DNA of 64,000 nt from Apteryx mantelli (taxonomy: Eukaryota; Chordata; Aves; Apterygiformes; Apterygidae). The notes under the pieces are model-generated. The model was not told the origin of the DNA and ran no database searches. It saw nothing but the letters and a program-made list of their open reading frames with translations. The stretch lies in NCBI RefSeq assembly GCF_036417845.1, contig NC_089980.1:51024501-51088500 (forward strand). The letters run 5' to 3'. Each line of letters begins with the position of its first letter. Position 1 is the stretch's first letter. Below, piece by piece: positions 38,599 to 51,322 of the stretch. The translations under genes were made by a program, and so were the position numbers.

Positions 38599-40961
38599 AT
38601 CTATATAATTTTTTTTTCTGATAAAAGGTCACACTTTTGTTTTCTGTAGGCTATCACTGTTTTTTCTTACCTCTGCACTAAGTTAATTTTCATCATAAAC
38701 AGCAGTACATATCATTCAAAACCTGAAAGCAAAACATTATTAAAATAGAAAGTTTAGTAAGAACAGGTTCAGCTGCCTAAGTACTAATAGTACAGCACTA
38801 AGGGTGGATCTTTTTTGTATTTCACAGCAAGACAAGACATATCAGTACAGGTGGCTGGAGTTGTGCCAATTTATCTCTGTTTTTCTCCCACTTTTTCTTT
38901 CCCCCACCTCACAGAGAACCTACGAAGCCCCATGAGAAAGCTATGGTTTGCTTTTGGGAGAGAAGGCAGCCAAGCTCGAGGGTATGCATAAATCGACCTG
39001 GCCTAATAAACTGCCTGGCTCTACCTAGTTTTTAATTACCTAGCCAGCTAAAAACATCTCTCTGATCCAACAGGTCTGTTTTGTCAGCTTTGATTGTCTC
39101 TTTTCTCACCTTCTCACCTATCAATCTGTCACCAGCTGCTGTCATTTGTGAAACGCCAATGAAAGGAGTAGCAATTGTGGCTTACTGGCACAATCTGGTA
39201 GCATCCATTCTTGAAAAAAAGAGCAAGCAGATGCACAGGCCCAGAACTGAGACAGTGCCTGACGTATGACTTCAAATTGTATAAAAGAAAGGGCACAACC
39301 AAGAATACTTTATGCCATGAATGCGCTGCTGGGGACTTTTCTGTGGTTAAAACCTGGGAACAGCCGTAAAGGGTCATACCAAATGCTCTGTCTCCAGAAG
39401 TGGTCAGTAACAGATGCAGAGGCAAACTAGACAAACAGAGGAGAGATTTTCCCAGAACACTTCTCTAGTTTGCAGTGATGTGTAGCTTAGAGAGTAGATG
39501 CTTTTGTATTTAATAGGCTGTGACAAATTTGTCTTCTGTATATTTGTCCAGTAGTCCTCAGAGCCATGTAACTTAGCATCCTCAACGTCTTGTGTCTCCT
39601 AAATGTACCCATTTCCATTCCTAAGGAATCTGCTAAGGCCCAGTTCTCTCTAAGGGACAGCTGAGGATGTTACCCTTTCCTTTCAAAGGGAGTTCAATCC
39701 TGAAAACTCAAGCTTTCAATTGATGTAAAGTTTATTCTGAGTGTAATGAAATTCACAAAGTACTTTGTGTAAACATTTTTTCTGAACATAGGTAAAAATG
39801 GAAACATGGGCTGGTGTCAAATCCAAGTTACTTCTTACTGAAGGACCAGCCATTGTTCATTCAATCTTCACATCTGTTTTCACTACTGACACCTAATTCT
39901 AGCCTTTCTGACCTTTCTGTACCTGACATTAGAACTATAATAAGACTGACTTCTTGCTCTGAGTCATATTTATTTGCATGCTTCTCATTTTGCATATACA
40001 GTCACACCTGCCTCCACAAATAAAAAGCATTTGGAATCCAATATTATCAAGTAACACATTGCTGGCAGTCATCATCCATTTTATTAAGCAGTAAATCTAG
40101 CCATCCACTCTCAGGCTATGGATATGCTCTGGTAAAGGGCCTGAGATGGCCCTGTAACCCAAGAGGGGCTCTTCCTACATCTTTAGTAGATGCTTATCCT
40201 GTCAAGGTGGGCATGAAGTTCCTGTGCTTGCTGCCATACTATTATAGCTAAGGAGCTTAGGGAAACATCCAATTGCCTTAAGAACCATGGAAAAATCTAT
40301 TTTGGGCAGGCTATGGGGAAGTTTGCATCTGTGCATCCCCACCACCTACATCCTCCAGCATGGAGCATACCCTTGTTCTAGGAGCTTGGAAGGCTGAAGC
40401 AAATTTAGAGCTCCCTTTAACTGTTCCTGTCATACCACATCTGGTCTGGATTTCATTTTGGTAGTCTGTGCATGTTTTCATGAAAGCTTTGGAGAAAGAC
40501 CAATGTGAAATAATTCGTTTCACCTGTATCTGAATGTAGTAATAAAATTTGCCCTCATAGTGCAGTAAAACTATTAAATTTTGCTTGGATAACAGCATAA
40601 TATATAGGATGTTTTACGAAATGCAGAAGCGGTTCTTCAGCTGTTATCTGTGACAGTTCCTGCAGTGAGGCAATAGTAACTATACCAGCTGCAAAGCTGT
40701 CTGTGGTTTCATTTCCCTAATACACTTTCAATTTCCAATACAATCTAAGCAGACCAGTAATAATAAAATCTTACTTGTGGCATCAACTACCCTATAATTT
40801 TTCTAATTTTTTTTAATTGTCTAGCTTTTTATCATGAGTGCTGTTAATCCTCTTCTAGATCTTCATTTAGCTTCAGCACCCGTCTGTCCTCTTATACTAA
40901 TGCAATGCTGGAATGTGTTTGGGAGCCTAACACATCCCACAGAAAAGGTTTAAATCTATGG

Positions 40962-40984
40962 AAAAAAAAAAAAGCTTTTTTTTT
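40962..40984. repeat. A12-GC-T9 homopolymer palindrome
   Basis: Twelve A are followed by GC and nine T, so A9GCT9 is a perfect 20-bp dyad. It is slippage-prone low-complexity DNA. Confidence 0.8.
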
Positions 40985-41570
40985 AAATCAAATAATCAAA
41001 ATGTCTTTTGGTAAATGTTTACCATTTGCCTAACAATCAGGCTTGCAACTGCTTCAAACAAGACTGCAATCACTTCATGGTAATGTGTTACAGGTATGGA
41101 TTAGGAGACACCGTAGGGCTAGAATAGCTTGTCATTTCAACTGATAAAACAATCACAAACTGCAGAGGAAAACAGCACAGCAAGCTGAAATCACTTGTTA
41201 ACAGTAAATTAGTGGCAGAGGCAAGACAACAGTGAAGGTCTACTGGGTCTCACTTTCGTCCTTGTTTCTTCATCACTTTGCTCCGTCCTGTATGCATTAT
41301 TTTGGCCCTAGACATGGAGTATTTCCTTCCAGTGAACAAACATTTGGTTCACTTCCAGCAACAAACTTTCCTATACTTAATCAACCAGTTTATTAGAGCA
41401 TGAAGGAAAATTGGTCATGACTTCAGTTCCTGTACTGCTGGAATTAACAAGCTGGCTGTTGCCAACACTAAACTTGGAAGTGCTAATGGTAATTAAAATC
41501 TATTTTCAAATACATCTCACAGTTTTAAGGTGGAGAAGTACTTGTTACTCATGTGAATTGCCAAACTGTG

Positions 41571-41593
41571 TTTTTTTTTTTTTTTAAAAAAAA
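41571..41593. repeat. T15-A8 homopolymer junction
   Basis: Fifteen T run directly into eight A, giving a T8A8 dyad. It is low-complexity sequence whose exact length may be uncertain in an assembly. Confidence 0.8.
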
Positions 41594-44500
41594 GTGCTAC
41601 TTTCTTCAGGAAGATGTCAGCTGTGGGACAGAAATAATAATTAATGAATTATTAATACTATGTGGTATGGCATTTGTTCTCCTTTAGTGAGTTTATGGCT
41701 ATGTATGTCTTCCAAAATCTTTGAGTAAGAGAAGTTTCAAACTAGAATTTAAACATTTTGCTATTTTTGGTTAACTTTTTAGTCATTATATAGTTGTTAT
41801 GATAGAAAAATATAGCAAAATAGTGCTAATTTTGCAACTGACATATAATATGTGCTATCAGTAGCTTTACTGCCGTTTGGCAGAAGTCCATGCAGCCCAT
41901 TCAGTCAATTTTCCCTCAGGTGCACTTGGGTGAAATATCTTATATTAACAAAGTACACCAACCCCAGGCTCAAATGGGACTGTGTTCCAAATGGTAATCT
42001 TCTTAATTATTCAATATATTCACACTATACGATAAAGAAAATAAAAGAAGGGTAATCATACTTTGTTTTTCACTTCATTTTCTGAGCCTGTTTCCTGGCT
42101 AATTCAATCTATTTGATCAGTGGGAGGGACAAGGGATAGATTAAAAATGTTGCCTGTCATATCAACAGGGGATTTAAATTAATGTTCTTTTACACAGAAT
42201 GGAAGCATATGGGCCACAGAGTGCAGCTCTCCTTGGAAAATTACTGTCAAAACACTACCATCTCTATTAACACAGCTGCTGGCTTGTGAAGTAGAAATCA
42301 GTTTTTACTTGAGTTAACCTTCAAAAAGCATAGTTCAGAGTGATTGCTCAGTAATATTCTCTCATGCTACACCAGCAATATTGCCTATTAACACCCTACT
42401 ACAACTCACACCTATACAACTCCACAAGTGTTACTTTGGATGTAACACCCTATAGACCCTTTATGATGATGTGAAGGAATCAAAGTTATGTTCATCCAGC
42501 CTGACAATTATTATCGAGATCTCATTTTCCTCTTGTAAAAAGGGAAAGCACACTTTGATAGAATACTTTTCATACAAGTAATGTAGATTTCACTGTATGG
42601 GCTTACTTTTTAATTTGCCTACACTTCAGCTGATTTCCAAGGCAAAAGTCCTATCTTCATATATAATCAGATACAGACATTTCCTTTAGGCATTTCTTCC
42701 ACAGAAGGAATATCACCATTTTCCATATGAAATAGTGAGGATCTCTTATCTGTCATTTCTTTATGTGCAAGCTACTCTTGCAATATATACAAAGGAGAGT
42801 ACTTAGTTTCTTATATGAAAAGTTTTGTCTGAAGAGAATGTTAAAGGTTCAAAGTTAAGCTCTAAGAATTAGAAAAGGCTGGAGTTAAAGCTTTACCTAT
42901 GCATTAAGGTTGCTTCCAATAGGCAACCTCTTGCATCTGCAGGGGCCCCTGCCTCAGTCAATGCCTGTGCCAGGCAGAAGAGTCTCATCACCATGGCTCT
43001 GTAATGGGAATCTGAAGATTTAGGGTTTTCTATTACTGCCTCTGATAGCGATTCCTGTATTTCATCTTATACAAATTACTTAATCTTTCTGTGCTTTATG
43101 TCTCTCATTGTAAAATAATGATAACACTACTTCCCACTGACATGGAAAATTGTATCGGCAAACTTGTATCTTTTGAGCAATTTAACAGTCTGGTGATTGA
43201 AGTTACGACAAGTTCAGAGACTCGGTATTGCTAACAGGTTAGCAGGAGTGTGCATAGACTGAAGAGATGATCAGGAGGAATTCCACTGACATAGAGCTAC
43301 TATTGACTTATGCTGTTAAAATAGGAAAAATTTTGGTCTTTCTTGTATACGCTGGACAGCATGCAATGAAAAAGAGGCTTAGAAAGTGTTAGCAAATGCC
43401 TAAATAGCAAATGCTATATTTTTTTTAAATGAATGGATGTATTAAGTTCTTTACAGAAAAGTAACTTAAATTTAAATACATAACAATGGCACTACTTAAT
43501 CAGGAGAAGTTTTTAACTTTGCAACACTTTGCCTAACATAAATGCAGTTCTCTGACATCATTCATCATTTAGTGATGGAAGCTACATCCTACATGAATAA
43601 TGTGACCAAATCAGATTGTTGTAATGAAGATCACAAGACTGGTGAAATTTGCACATTCAAATATAGTCAGAATTTGTTCGTTCTTGAATGCATCTGTTAC
43701 AATTCAATATCCTTGCTGCATATTCTTTTACTTTCCCTGCGCATCAAGATTTACGTGATTAAAGTCTTAGAGAATCACCAGTGGCTTTTGGGTGCTGAAT
43801 ATGAGAAACCTTTAAGAAACCTATTTTGCAGAGGGCAGCTCACTAAAAAACCTTGTTATTTAAAGGTGTCTTGACTGGGACAAGTTTCCTTTATACCTGT
43901 GTACATGCAGGTAAATGTTTAGATGTGTGCATATGGTGCATTTAAATGCACTCCTGAGCAAGAAAGTTGCACTGGTGTTTGGGTTTCAATCTGAGTAAAT
44001 GCTTTGTCCGAAGTTGAGGCTAAACCTATTCAGTGATAAGGCTAACATAAAGATATACACTCTGAAGCTGTCTTTGAGAATTATATGAAGAATATACTTT
44101 TTGAGTTCTATGTATTTACTATACATGCTTGCAGCCCTTTTAAACAGATGACCCTTTCTCAGCTAAAAAAAAAAGGAATGATTTCTTGATGATTTATTGT
44201 CTTCAACATTTGCTTTTTCTACAAAACCTTAGGAAAAATGTTGGAATTTTCCCTTATTGTTAAATATAAAAGCTTCAAGGTACACTGCTTCTTTGAAAAA
44301 GAAAACTGATGAGCTCAGTTTGGAGCATATAATTACTGCCCTTACTACCAAAGAAATCAATACAGTGCCAGTGACAGACAGGGCAGTTGTTTAATACAGA
44401 CCAAGGTACATGATTATTATGTCAGAGATGCTAATTTAGCAGGCTCATACTAACTTAATGAAGCACTAATTATTATATTTTGGTTAGCCTTGTTATTTTA

Positions 44501-47263
44501 GTAATCCCATTTATAAATGTTACAGAAATCAATGCTAAATGCTGAAACTTTGACTAAAGTCACCTGTGAATCCAGTCATGAGCCTTTGGACCATATGCTA
44601 AGTTCTAAAAGTTCTTTTCTTCTTTTCACTTCCACTTTCCACATCTTGTACTTGCATTTCAGGGCTGGTTTCAGTGCAATCTGTAAAATTTGGTCAAATG
44701 AGACACTTCAGATCTGTTGTGCATTTTTACCATTTTTTAAAAAATAGACAGTGTTACCGTTTTGAAGCCCCTGATAGGAAATGAAAACTAGCATTCAGTC
44801 ACTTTCGTTCCTAATTACCAGGAGGAAAATGGACATTGTTGACTTACAAAACAACAGTTGTAAAAAGAGGGACTCATATTGGATTATTAAATTGATGACT
44901 GTGAATCTAAGTTTTTATGAAAGCCTTTTTATAACCTATTTATGCACGACTTTCTCAAATCATCACTGAAGGGCTGGTATTGACCCTTTATTGAAAGGCA
45001 CTCTTTAGTCTGTATTGTCATAGAACTTTCCTTCTGAAGACCTCAAAATGATTTAACTACTAATGAATCAAGAACATATCTGTCATAAAGAAATTCTTCT
45101 TCCCTAAAAAACCCCATTACATTACTGTCATGAACACAGTAGCTCCAAATGCCACAGGTTTTTTTTGAAACTGGAAATGCTTTTTGGCATCCATTTACTT
45201 TCTTTTCCAATAGCAGGGAAGAAATAGGGGAAAGGTGTAGGAACAGAACATAATGTGGTCTACTAAACATATGCAAAGCATTGTTTTAGGGGAAGAAAAA
45301 TACACCATTTGCAACAGAAAAATTGTCGACCAGGTAACCTGTGACTGAACACAAGCTATTGCATGCACCCTGGGATGGGGCGGGCACAGTCAGAGCTCTA
45401 AATCATGCTTTGGAAGATGTCAGCTCACAGTAAGTCTCTTCGGCTCCTGTTATGGGCAGCCTTGGTATTGCTGCAGAAAAGCCTCTTCGATCTTGTGATG
45501 AAAGGCTAACTGGGCATGTCATAACTCTACCTCGGAAAATAAACTGATGCAAGACACTCTTTCTGTTCACACACTCATAGCACATACAAAATGTTTTGGT
45601 GAATAAATAAAAAACTAAACTATTCATGGATGTAGCTTGTACCACCAGTCTTTTTACTGATAAACCTCTTGTGGAAGAGGCAGACAAGCTGGTATTAGAA
45701 ATCTTTCCTCCTTCCATTCTTGGCAAAGCCAAAGGAAGGAAAACCAGTGCCATAGCTGTGAGACCTGCCTGAAAAATGACAAGTTTGTTAAAACCACATG
45801 CGCTTGCCTTATGAGAGTACTGGACTTAGAAACAGGAGAAGCCGAGGCTAGTCTGACCTGTGTGAGGTACCTAAGTGAGACCGGTGAGGAAAACCAAAAG
45901 GCCTGTCAAGCTTGGGAGTGGAACAAACCACCACCAGCCTAAGCATGAAAGTCACCCTTCCTCCTAATACAGTATAACGTTAGAATGGCTGAATTGGGCC
46001 ACAGCAAACGCACTGTTAAACCTGCTGATAACACGCCCTTCGGCTCTGGCCACCGGTGGCTTGGGGCTTTCTCTGCTTTGATGTTACTGTCCTCAGTGGG
46101 GCCAAGCAGCAACAGGAAAATTTACAGAACAAACCCTACAATTCAGCCCCAAGATGTAGAACTAAAACCAGGAAAGGAAAATCTGTAGGTAAGAAAGACT
46201 TGGAGCTGCTGGCCTCAGGAGACCTCAGAATTCAAAGAGGCGGCATGCCAAGCACAAACCCAAAACACAGACTTACTTGGCCACATTCTTTTCCATCGAT
46301 AATCTTAGGAATTCCACCGACTGGATTCATATTATTTTGCCTTGAAGCTCTGCTCCACTTCACACATTAAAAACTTTACTTTCCTGTAAGGCTAGGTAGG
46401 ATGTAACTAAAAGATGAGGCAAATATGAAAATTTTTAGGTTAGATTTGGCATATGCCTATTTGAACTTAAGATTTTATTTAAAAACATATGGCCAGTCTC
46501 TTCCCCTGTCTAGAACTATGTAGACCAGACTCCACTTAGGATAAATTTGGGGAGAAAGAGTATTGACTCCAAAATGGCTCTCAGCTCCTCTCACTACTAC
46601 CTAATACTCCATTCCACATCTTCTCATGTCTCATCTGGGAATAAGTACCTTATTTTGACAGGTTGCAAAGCTTGCTTTTTTAAAACTTTCCTTTCTTCTA
46701 GCAACTGCCCTGCTTTCTCAACCCCTTTCACTTTCTTTTTCATTTACTTTTAATAGCAGAGATACTGAACTACTGAGAAACTGTATTTTCAGTTTCCTTC
46801 TGGTATAAACTCTTATGCTTTGGGGATATAGTTGCCTCTCTAGACAACTATACTATATCTATACTGTGACTCTATTTGCATTTGTTACAGTTAATATCCA
46901 CAACAACTGTCAGCCTGTAATTTAAAGCAGAGGCCTGTTTTTTAGATCATGGCAGCAAGGAACACAAATATTTTTACTTTATACATTTATGTGATCCAAG
47001 ACAGGTATTTGGAAAGATATTCCTGAATGGCAAGGGGAAAAAGTCTGTTCAAAAATTCAAAGAGCACTGAAAAGGAAAAAGAGTAGGGTATTCAAATCAT
47101 CAAATAAATTATAAAGTTCCGAAGAGTTAAACAATACTGCAAAACAATCACTTTTTCCTACTTTGCTGAAGAAAGACTGGGTACAGTCACAAACATTGTG
47201 TAACCAAAATGTTAGTGTGAGAAAAAAAAGATCTGAGTGTATACATTAAGTGATTGTCTTATA

Positions 47264-47966
47264 TTTATTCATTAGCTTAACCCTTGCGAAACAAAACCCC
47301 TTGCTTCACCCTTGCAAAAACAAAGAAACAGAATCAAACCCCACTTACTAACATACAAGACTGCTGAACTCCAACATCCCTTTATAATCTATGTTTTCCT
47401 AGACAGAGGCCCCAGTCCTCAAACAACAAAGAATAAAGCAAAATAATAACAAAGAGAGACATATGAGACCAAAAGGATGTCAAGAAACAGGAAGAGCAGG
47501 GCGGCTCCAGAACAGGGGACGAGCCGGGGGCTGAGGGTGAGCCCAGAGCAGGCAGTGCCCTCACTGACCAAGGTGCAGTGGACATGTCATATGGACATGG
47601 CAGGCAGAGGTGGGTGCTGGTAACATGGTCCATCAACAACCCCAGGCATGGCAAGTCAGGGGAGTCCAGTCAGGAGCAGCAGGAGCTGGGGGCAGAGACA
47701 GGACTGGAGGACAGGCGGGTCCAGTGTCCATCCAGGAGACAAGGCTACAGCGTAGTTTCAATGTCCATCCCAGAGAGACAAGGCCAGAGTCACGGACATC
47801 TGCTCAGTGCAATTAAGGCCTATTAGCGTCCTCAGGGCCCTGACAAAGGATTATTTACATAGGACATGCTTTAGTACAAGGAACATACATTGACATTAAA
47901 CCAGCTGCTGGTGGTATGAAAAGCCTCCTTAAACAGTGGCGCTGTTTCTGGATTTTGGCTTGTTTA
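47264..47966 (-). other. Putative PIGM 3' UTR
   Basis: Downstream of the PIGM stop on the minus strand, the best-placed canonical AATAAA is at 47269-47264, about 700 nt after the stop, with a TGTTTGTG-type GU-rich stretch further on. Another AATAAA (47968-47963) overlaps the stop codon itself and is too close to be the usual signal. The interval contains a GC-richer block (about 47480-47820) unlike its AT-rich neighbours. The true 3' end could lie further out; this boundary is an inference from motifs only. Confidence 0.35.
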
Positions 47967-49229
47967 TTACTGTTGTTTGGGTTTTTCAGCCACTTGTGCT
48001 CCTTTTTGGTAATGGGAAATAATCTGAATGAGTATGAAGGTATTAATAAAAAGGAAAAGCAAGCCTGCCAACCATATAAGTAAGAAAGTGTTATATCCTT
48101 TAAACTCCAGAAAGTATGCGGGAGCGAGCCACAGGCCTTGTCCAATGAACCACAAAGAGAGAAGCAGTACACCCTGATGCCAGGACATCCTAATACTAGG
48201 TATTATGAGGGGCAAAAGGCAGAGATACCAGACAAAATACTGGGATGTGCATACTTTGTTAAAACTCACAAAAATAGCAGTGTGTAGGAAACAACAGAAG
48301 GCAAGGTCTCTGTAAAACGCTATGGACACAACCAGGAGCAGAAGCAGCTGGGGCAGGAAGGCTGCGAGCCCAAGGGCAAAACTCCATTTGCTCTCTGCAG
48401 TTAAATACAACATGTAGAAATAGGGAGAGAAGTTATGACGGATATCCCTCCTGGTCAGGTGGTAGAGGTAGGCATGCTCCAAAAACTCCCAGCCGTAGAG
48501 GTAGTAAAACACAACGGTCAAGGCACCCAGCACAGATCCAGCAACTGTTCCAAAAAGCAGCACGTCGCGGTTTACGAGGAGCTGCCAGAGGTACCTGAGC
48601 AAGGGAAACCTTGCCCTTCCGCAGCGCCCCGCGTTCGCGGCCCCTCCGCTGCCGCGCCGCTTGCTCTGGCCCTGCAGATGCAGCGCGATGGGCAGCGCGT
48701 AAGTCAGCGGGTATATCTTCAAGTGCACGGCGAGCCCGTAGCAGGCAGCGGCCTTGCCCATGCTGCCGCCCTCCGTGTAGTAGAGGGCAGCGAGCACCAG
48801 CAGGGCCACCAGGGCCTCGGCGTTGCCGCGGCTGGACACAGCCATGGGCAGGGGGTTGAAGAGCCAGGCCGCCGCGCAGCAGGTGCAGGCCGGGCCGGCG
48901 GCCGCGCCGCGCCGCAGCAGGGCCCGGTAGGCCACGCCGGCGGCCGCCAGGTCCCCGGCCACGAAGAGCAGCTTCCCGAAGGCCTCGGCCAGGTGGACGC
49001 TGGGCGTGAGGAGCCAGGCCAGCAGCGGCGTGTAGCGGTAGGTGGCCCGCGCGTAGGGCGAGCGCCCCGCCGTCACCAGCCGCGCGGCGTCCGTGAACAC
49101 CCGGTAGTCGACGTCGGTGTAGCGCACTCGCAGCGCCGCGTCCTGCCGCGCCCCGTACAGCACCAGAGCCAGCCTCGCCGCCAGCGCCGCGCCCAGCGCC
49201 CAGCGCAGCCCCGGCCACCGCGCCGCCAT
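47967..49229 (-). CDS. PIGM: GPI mannosyltransferase 1 (PIG-M)
   Basis: This is the catalytic subunit of GPI mannosyltransferase I. It moves the first alpha-1,4-linked mannose from dolichol-phosphate-mannose onto glucosaminyl-acyl-phosphatidylinositol in the ER lumen and works with PIGX. The 420-residue product is nearly the usual vertebrate length (423 in human) and is encoded in one uninterrupted exon, as in mammals. A hydrophobic N-terminal segment (about residues 8-26) is followed by the lumenal loop with the catalytic DXD motif DVD at 39-41. Next come [10 protein letters not shown] (61-70), [12 protein letters not shown] (125-136), HLKIYPLTY (169-177) and the very conserved [20 protein letters not shown] (257-276). 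About ten membrane segments are predictable, with a lysine-rich tail at 406-420. The start was set at 49229 because it aligns with the family start. The frame stays open 114 codons further upstream, but that extension is compositionally CpG-island sequence. The 5' half is extremely GC-rich with an alanine/arginine-biased stretch (residues 84-122), whereas the 3' half has normal composition. No damaging change is seen. Confidence 0.97.
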   Translation of the reverse strand: MAARWPGLRWALGAALAARLALVLYGARQDAALRVRYTDVDYRVFTDAARLVTAGRSPYARATYRYTPLLAWLLTPSVHLAEAFGKLLFVAGDLAAAGVAYRALLRRGAAAGPACTCCAAAWLFNPLPMAVSSRGNAEALVALLVLAALYYTEGGSMGKAAACYGLAVHLKIYPLTYALPIALHLQGQSKRRGSGGAANAGRCGRARFPLLRYLWQLLVNRDVLLFGTVAGSVLGALTVVFYYLYGWEFLEHAYLYHLTRRDIRHNFSPYFYMLYLTAESKWSFALGLAAFLPQLLLLLVVSIAFYRDLAFCCFLHTAIFVSFNKVCTSQYFVWYLCLLPLIIPSIRMSWHQGVLLLSLWFIGQGLWLAPAYFLEFKGYNTFLLIWLAGLLFLFINTFILIQIISHYQKGAQVAEKPKQQ

Positions 49230-49880
49230 CGCCCCGCGCGGCAGCGGGCAGCGCCCGGCCGCCGTGGGGAGGGGAAGGGGGCACAGGCAGCTCCCGAGTC
49301 CGCCGCTGGCTTCCGCGTGCAGAGGGGGCGGCACCGCGCATGCGCCCGCGGCGGCCGTTGGCGTTGGCGTTGGCGTTGCCGTTGCGCGGCGGCGGCAGCG
49401 GCGGCGCGTGCGCGCTGCGGAACTGAAGCCGTTGCCCTGAGGCGCCGCGGCGGTGGCACGGCGGCGCGTAGCGGGGACGAGTCCTGTGCCGCTCCTCAGA
49501 GCCCCCCCGCGGGTCGAGGCTGCGGGCACGGGCGTCCCGGGCGCTGTGAGGCGGCGGGGGGTGGGCGCCACCGTGCTGCCCGCCGCTGCCCCCGAGCGCC
49601 GGGCTTGGCGGGGCGGCCGGGGCCGGGGGCGGTGGCGTTGCGCATCCGCCCTGCGCTTCGAGCGGGAGCGTTGTTGCTGCCTGTGTCTGTCCGGGTGCCC
49701 CGCGGTGCCCCGCGCCTCCGCCGGAGAGCCGTAACGGGATAAAAACCTCGGTCGAGAGCCAGAGGCAGGGCTGCAGCGCCTCCCCTGCCGCGAGCCTGCT
49801 GCACCCTCTCAGAGCGGGGGGCAGCAACCGCTCCGCGGCTCGGTTCTGTAAGGCGCCACAGGCAGGGCCGCACCGCACGC
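48590..49880. promoter_or_regulatory. CpG island and promoter region of PIGM
   Basis: CpG and G+C content rise sharply from about 48590 and fall to background after about 49880. The island covers the 5' half of the PIGM coding region and some 650 bp upstream of its start codon. This is typical of a housekeeping promoter without a TATA box. The transcription start cannot be fixed from sequence. The island is symmetrical enough to permit divergent (plus-strand) transcription. Large open frames in other phases here are by-products of the high GC content. Confidence 0.85.
49355..49384. repeat. Hexanucleotide repeat in PIGM 5' region
   Basis: Five consecutive 6-bp units read CCGTTG, GCGTTG, GCGTTG, GCGTTG, CCGTTG on the plus strand, i.e. 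(CAACGC)n in the sense of PIGM. It lies 126-155 bp upstream of the start codon, probably in the 5' UTR or core promoter. Such a short CpG-containing array is likely to vary in length between individuals. Confidence 0.8.
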
Positions 49881-51322
49881 GGTGCTGGTTAAGTAGGGAT
49901 AAAAACCCCCCATGTTATTTACCTTCTACAAATGGCCATGTTTTGCCTAGGCTTGTGAGTTCCCTCTAAAGCACTTAGGTAAGCTTCCGTCCATATTAAA
50001 TTTCTCATTTGTTCACATTGGGAATACAGTACCATGAAAGAGTTTAGAAAGAGGAAATTGCAATAGAGAAATAAGTTCCCCAGTATTTTGAGTTTTATTG
50101 TATGTCTTCTGAAATAGTCTTGCTGTTCAGATTTTGGCCATATATTGTATCCCAAACTTGAATTGTGGCTGATTGAAAAGTATGTACTTACTGTTTTTCA
50201 GTATTGTGTGTTTCATATTAGAACTGAGTGGGGGTTTTTTGGGAGACATTCATCAAAAAATGTGCGTTTGCTTATTTAGCAATTATTTGCACTGCATTCT
50301 CTTTGCTGAATAGTTTCAGTTGGAAACATTTTTGGAGATGCAGGGTGCCTGGTTCACACCGCTTCCAGATAAGAATCTGCTTTTTATCTGTTTTGGGAGC
50401 ACTCAGTTATTGGAGAACTGGGAGCAAATTTTTGCATTTGGCACAGAAGCCTTGGAGAGCGTTTAAACTGGTAGGCTATTCTGGAGACAAAAGATATTTC
50501 TGTTTGTGTGCATACTGTTATTCTTTTTTTTTCTGTTAAGACTGCTTCACTTTGCATAATAATACAGTGGCATATAGGCTGAGGTGTCCAGCTGGAGAAG
50601 CATACTAACTAGTGAAGCTGGATAATCAGTTTTTCTTTATCTCTACAGGTCACTATATATTTAGATATTATATGCTAAACTGGACTTCTTCAACAGGAAA
50701 GAACAAGAGCTCTCTCCCTTGGCTTACCACACAACAACATTAAGTCCTAAAACTGCTGGTTAGGATATTTGTGAGATGGGGCATGAGGGTGCCAGTTGCT
50801 ACTCCATTAATAATTGCATGCTCACTACTGCTGTCCTACTCTAGAACAGGAAAGATTGATAACATACTTGATCTCTTTCCTCCTTTTATGTATCTTGTCA
50901 TAATGGCTGGGACACTTATGTCAACTTATCCTGTATTGGGCCCAAGATACCTCCTGGTAATGTTAGGAGACAGAAACTGATAGAATCACTTGGACTGAGA
51001 TAAAAGTGTAAAGAAAAATGTGTATAGGGATGTTCACTTCTAAGTTTTTGTTTCAGGAAGGTTATTACTTGCGAGGAACTATTCTTGTCCTCTCCCTATT
51101 TTCTCCCAGGATTATTTGTGATTCTTCTGTTAATTCTTTGAATCGAATACATTTTACTATTTCAGATTCTTTGAGGAAACTGTTTATTGTCAGAACAGAA
51201 TTAACTGCAGTTTATTTGCTGATGAAGCGTCTGAGTTAGATGATATTAGTTAAATAATATTAGTTTAAAAAAAATAGCAGTTTGCTGGTCTCTTAAATTC
51301 TCTTCTTTGTCTGCTTTGACAG
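49881..51322. other. Non-coding DNA upstream of PIGM
   Basis: Composition returns abruptly to AT-rich after the CpG island. No gene is supported. If the island also drives a plus-strand transcript, this would be its first intron. A pyrimidine-rich acceptor-like site precedes 51057, but no matching donor could be paired with confidence. Confidence 0.5.

Larger units (their letters stand above)
38599..47263. other. Gene-free DNA
   Basis: No gene, RNA gene or transposon is recognised. Sequence is AT-rich with scattered short open frames. Two homopolymer junctions, at 40962-40984 and 41571-41593, are the only conspicuous structures. The right end approaches the putative 3' end of PIGM. Confidence 0.6.

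Noticed and set aside
49230-49571. 114-residue N-terminal extension of PIGM from an upstream in-frame ATG
   Set aside because: The extension is low-complexity CpG-island translation. Family members begin just before the first membrane segment, which matches the ATG at 49229.
48435-49742. 435-codon plus-strand open frame antisense to PIGM
   Set aside because: It is the antisense of a very GC-rich coding region and CpG island, where stop codons are rare. Its peptide is a monotonous A/R/G/Q-rich string without domains.
48433-49878. 481-codon minus-strand frame overlapping PIGM in another phase
   Set aside because: It is a shifted reading of the same CpG island, rich in R, A, P and G, and it loses all PIG-M motifs that the chosen frame carries.
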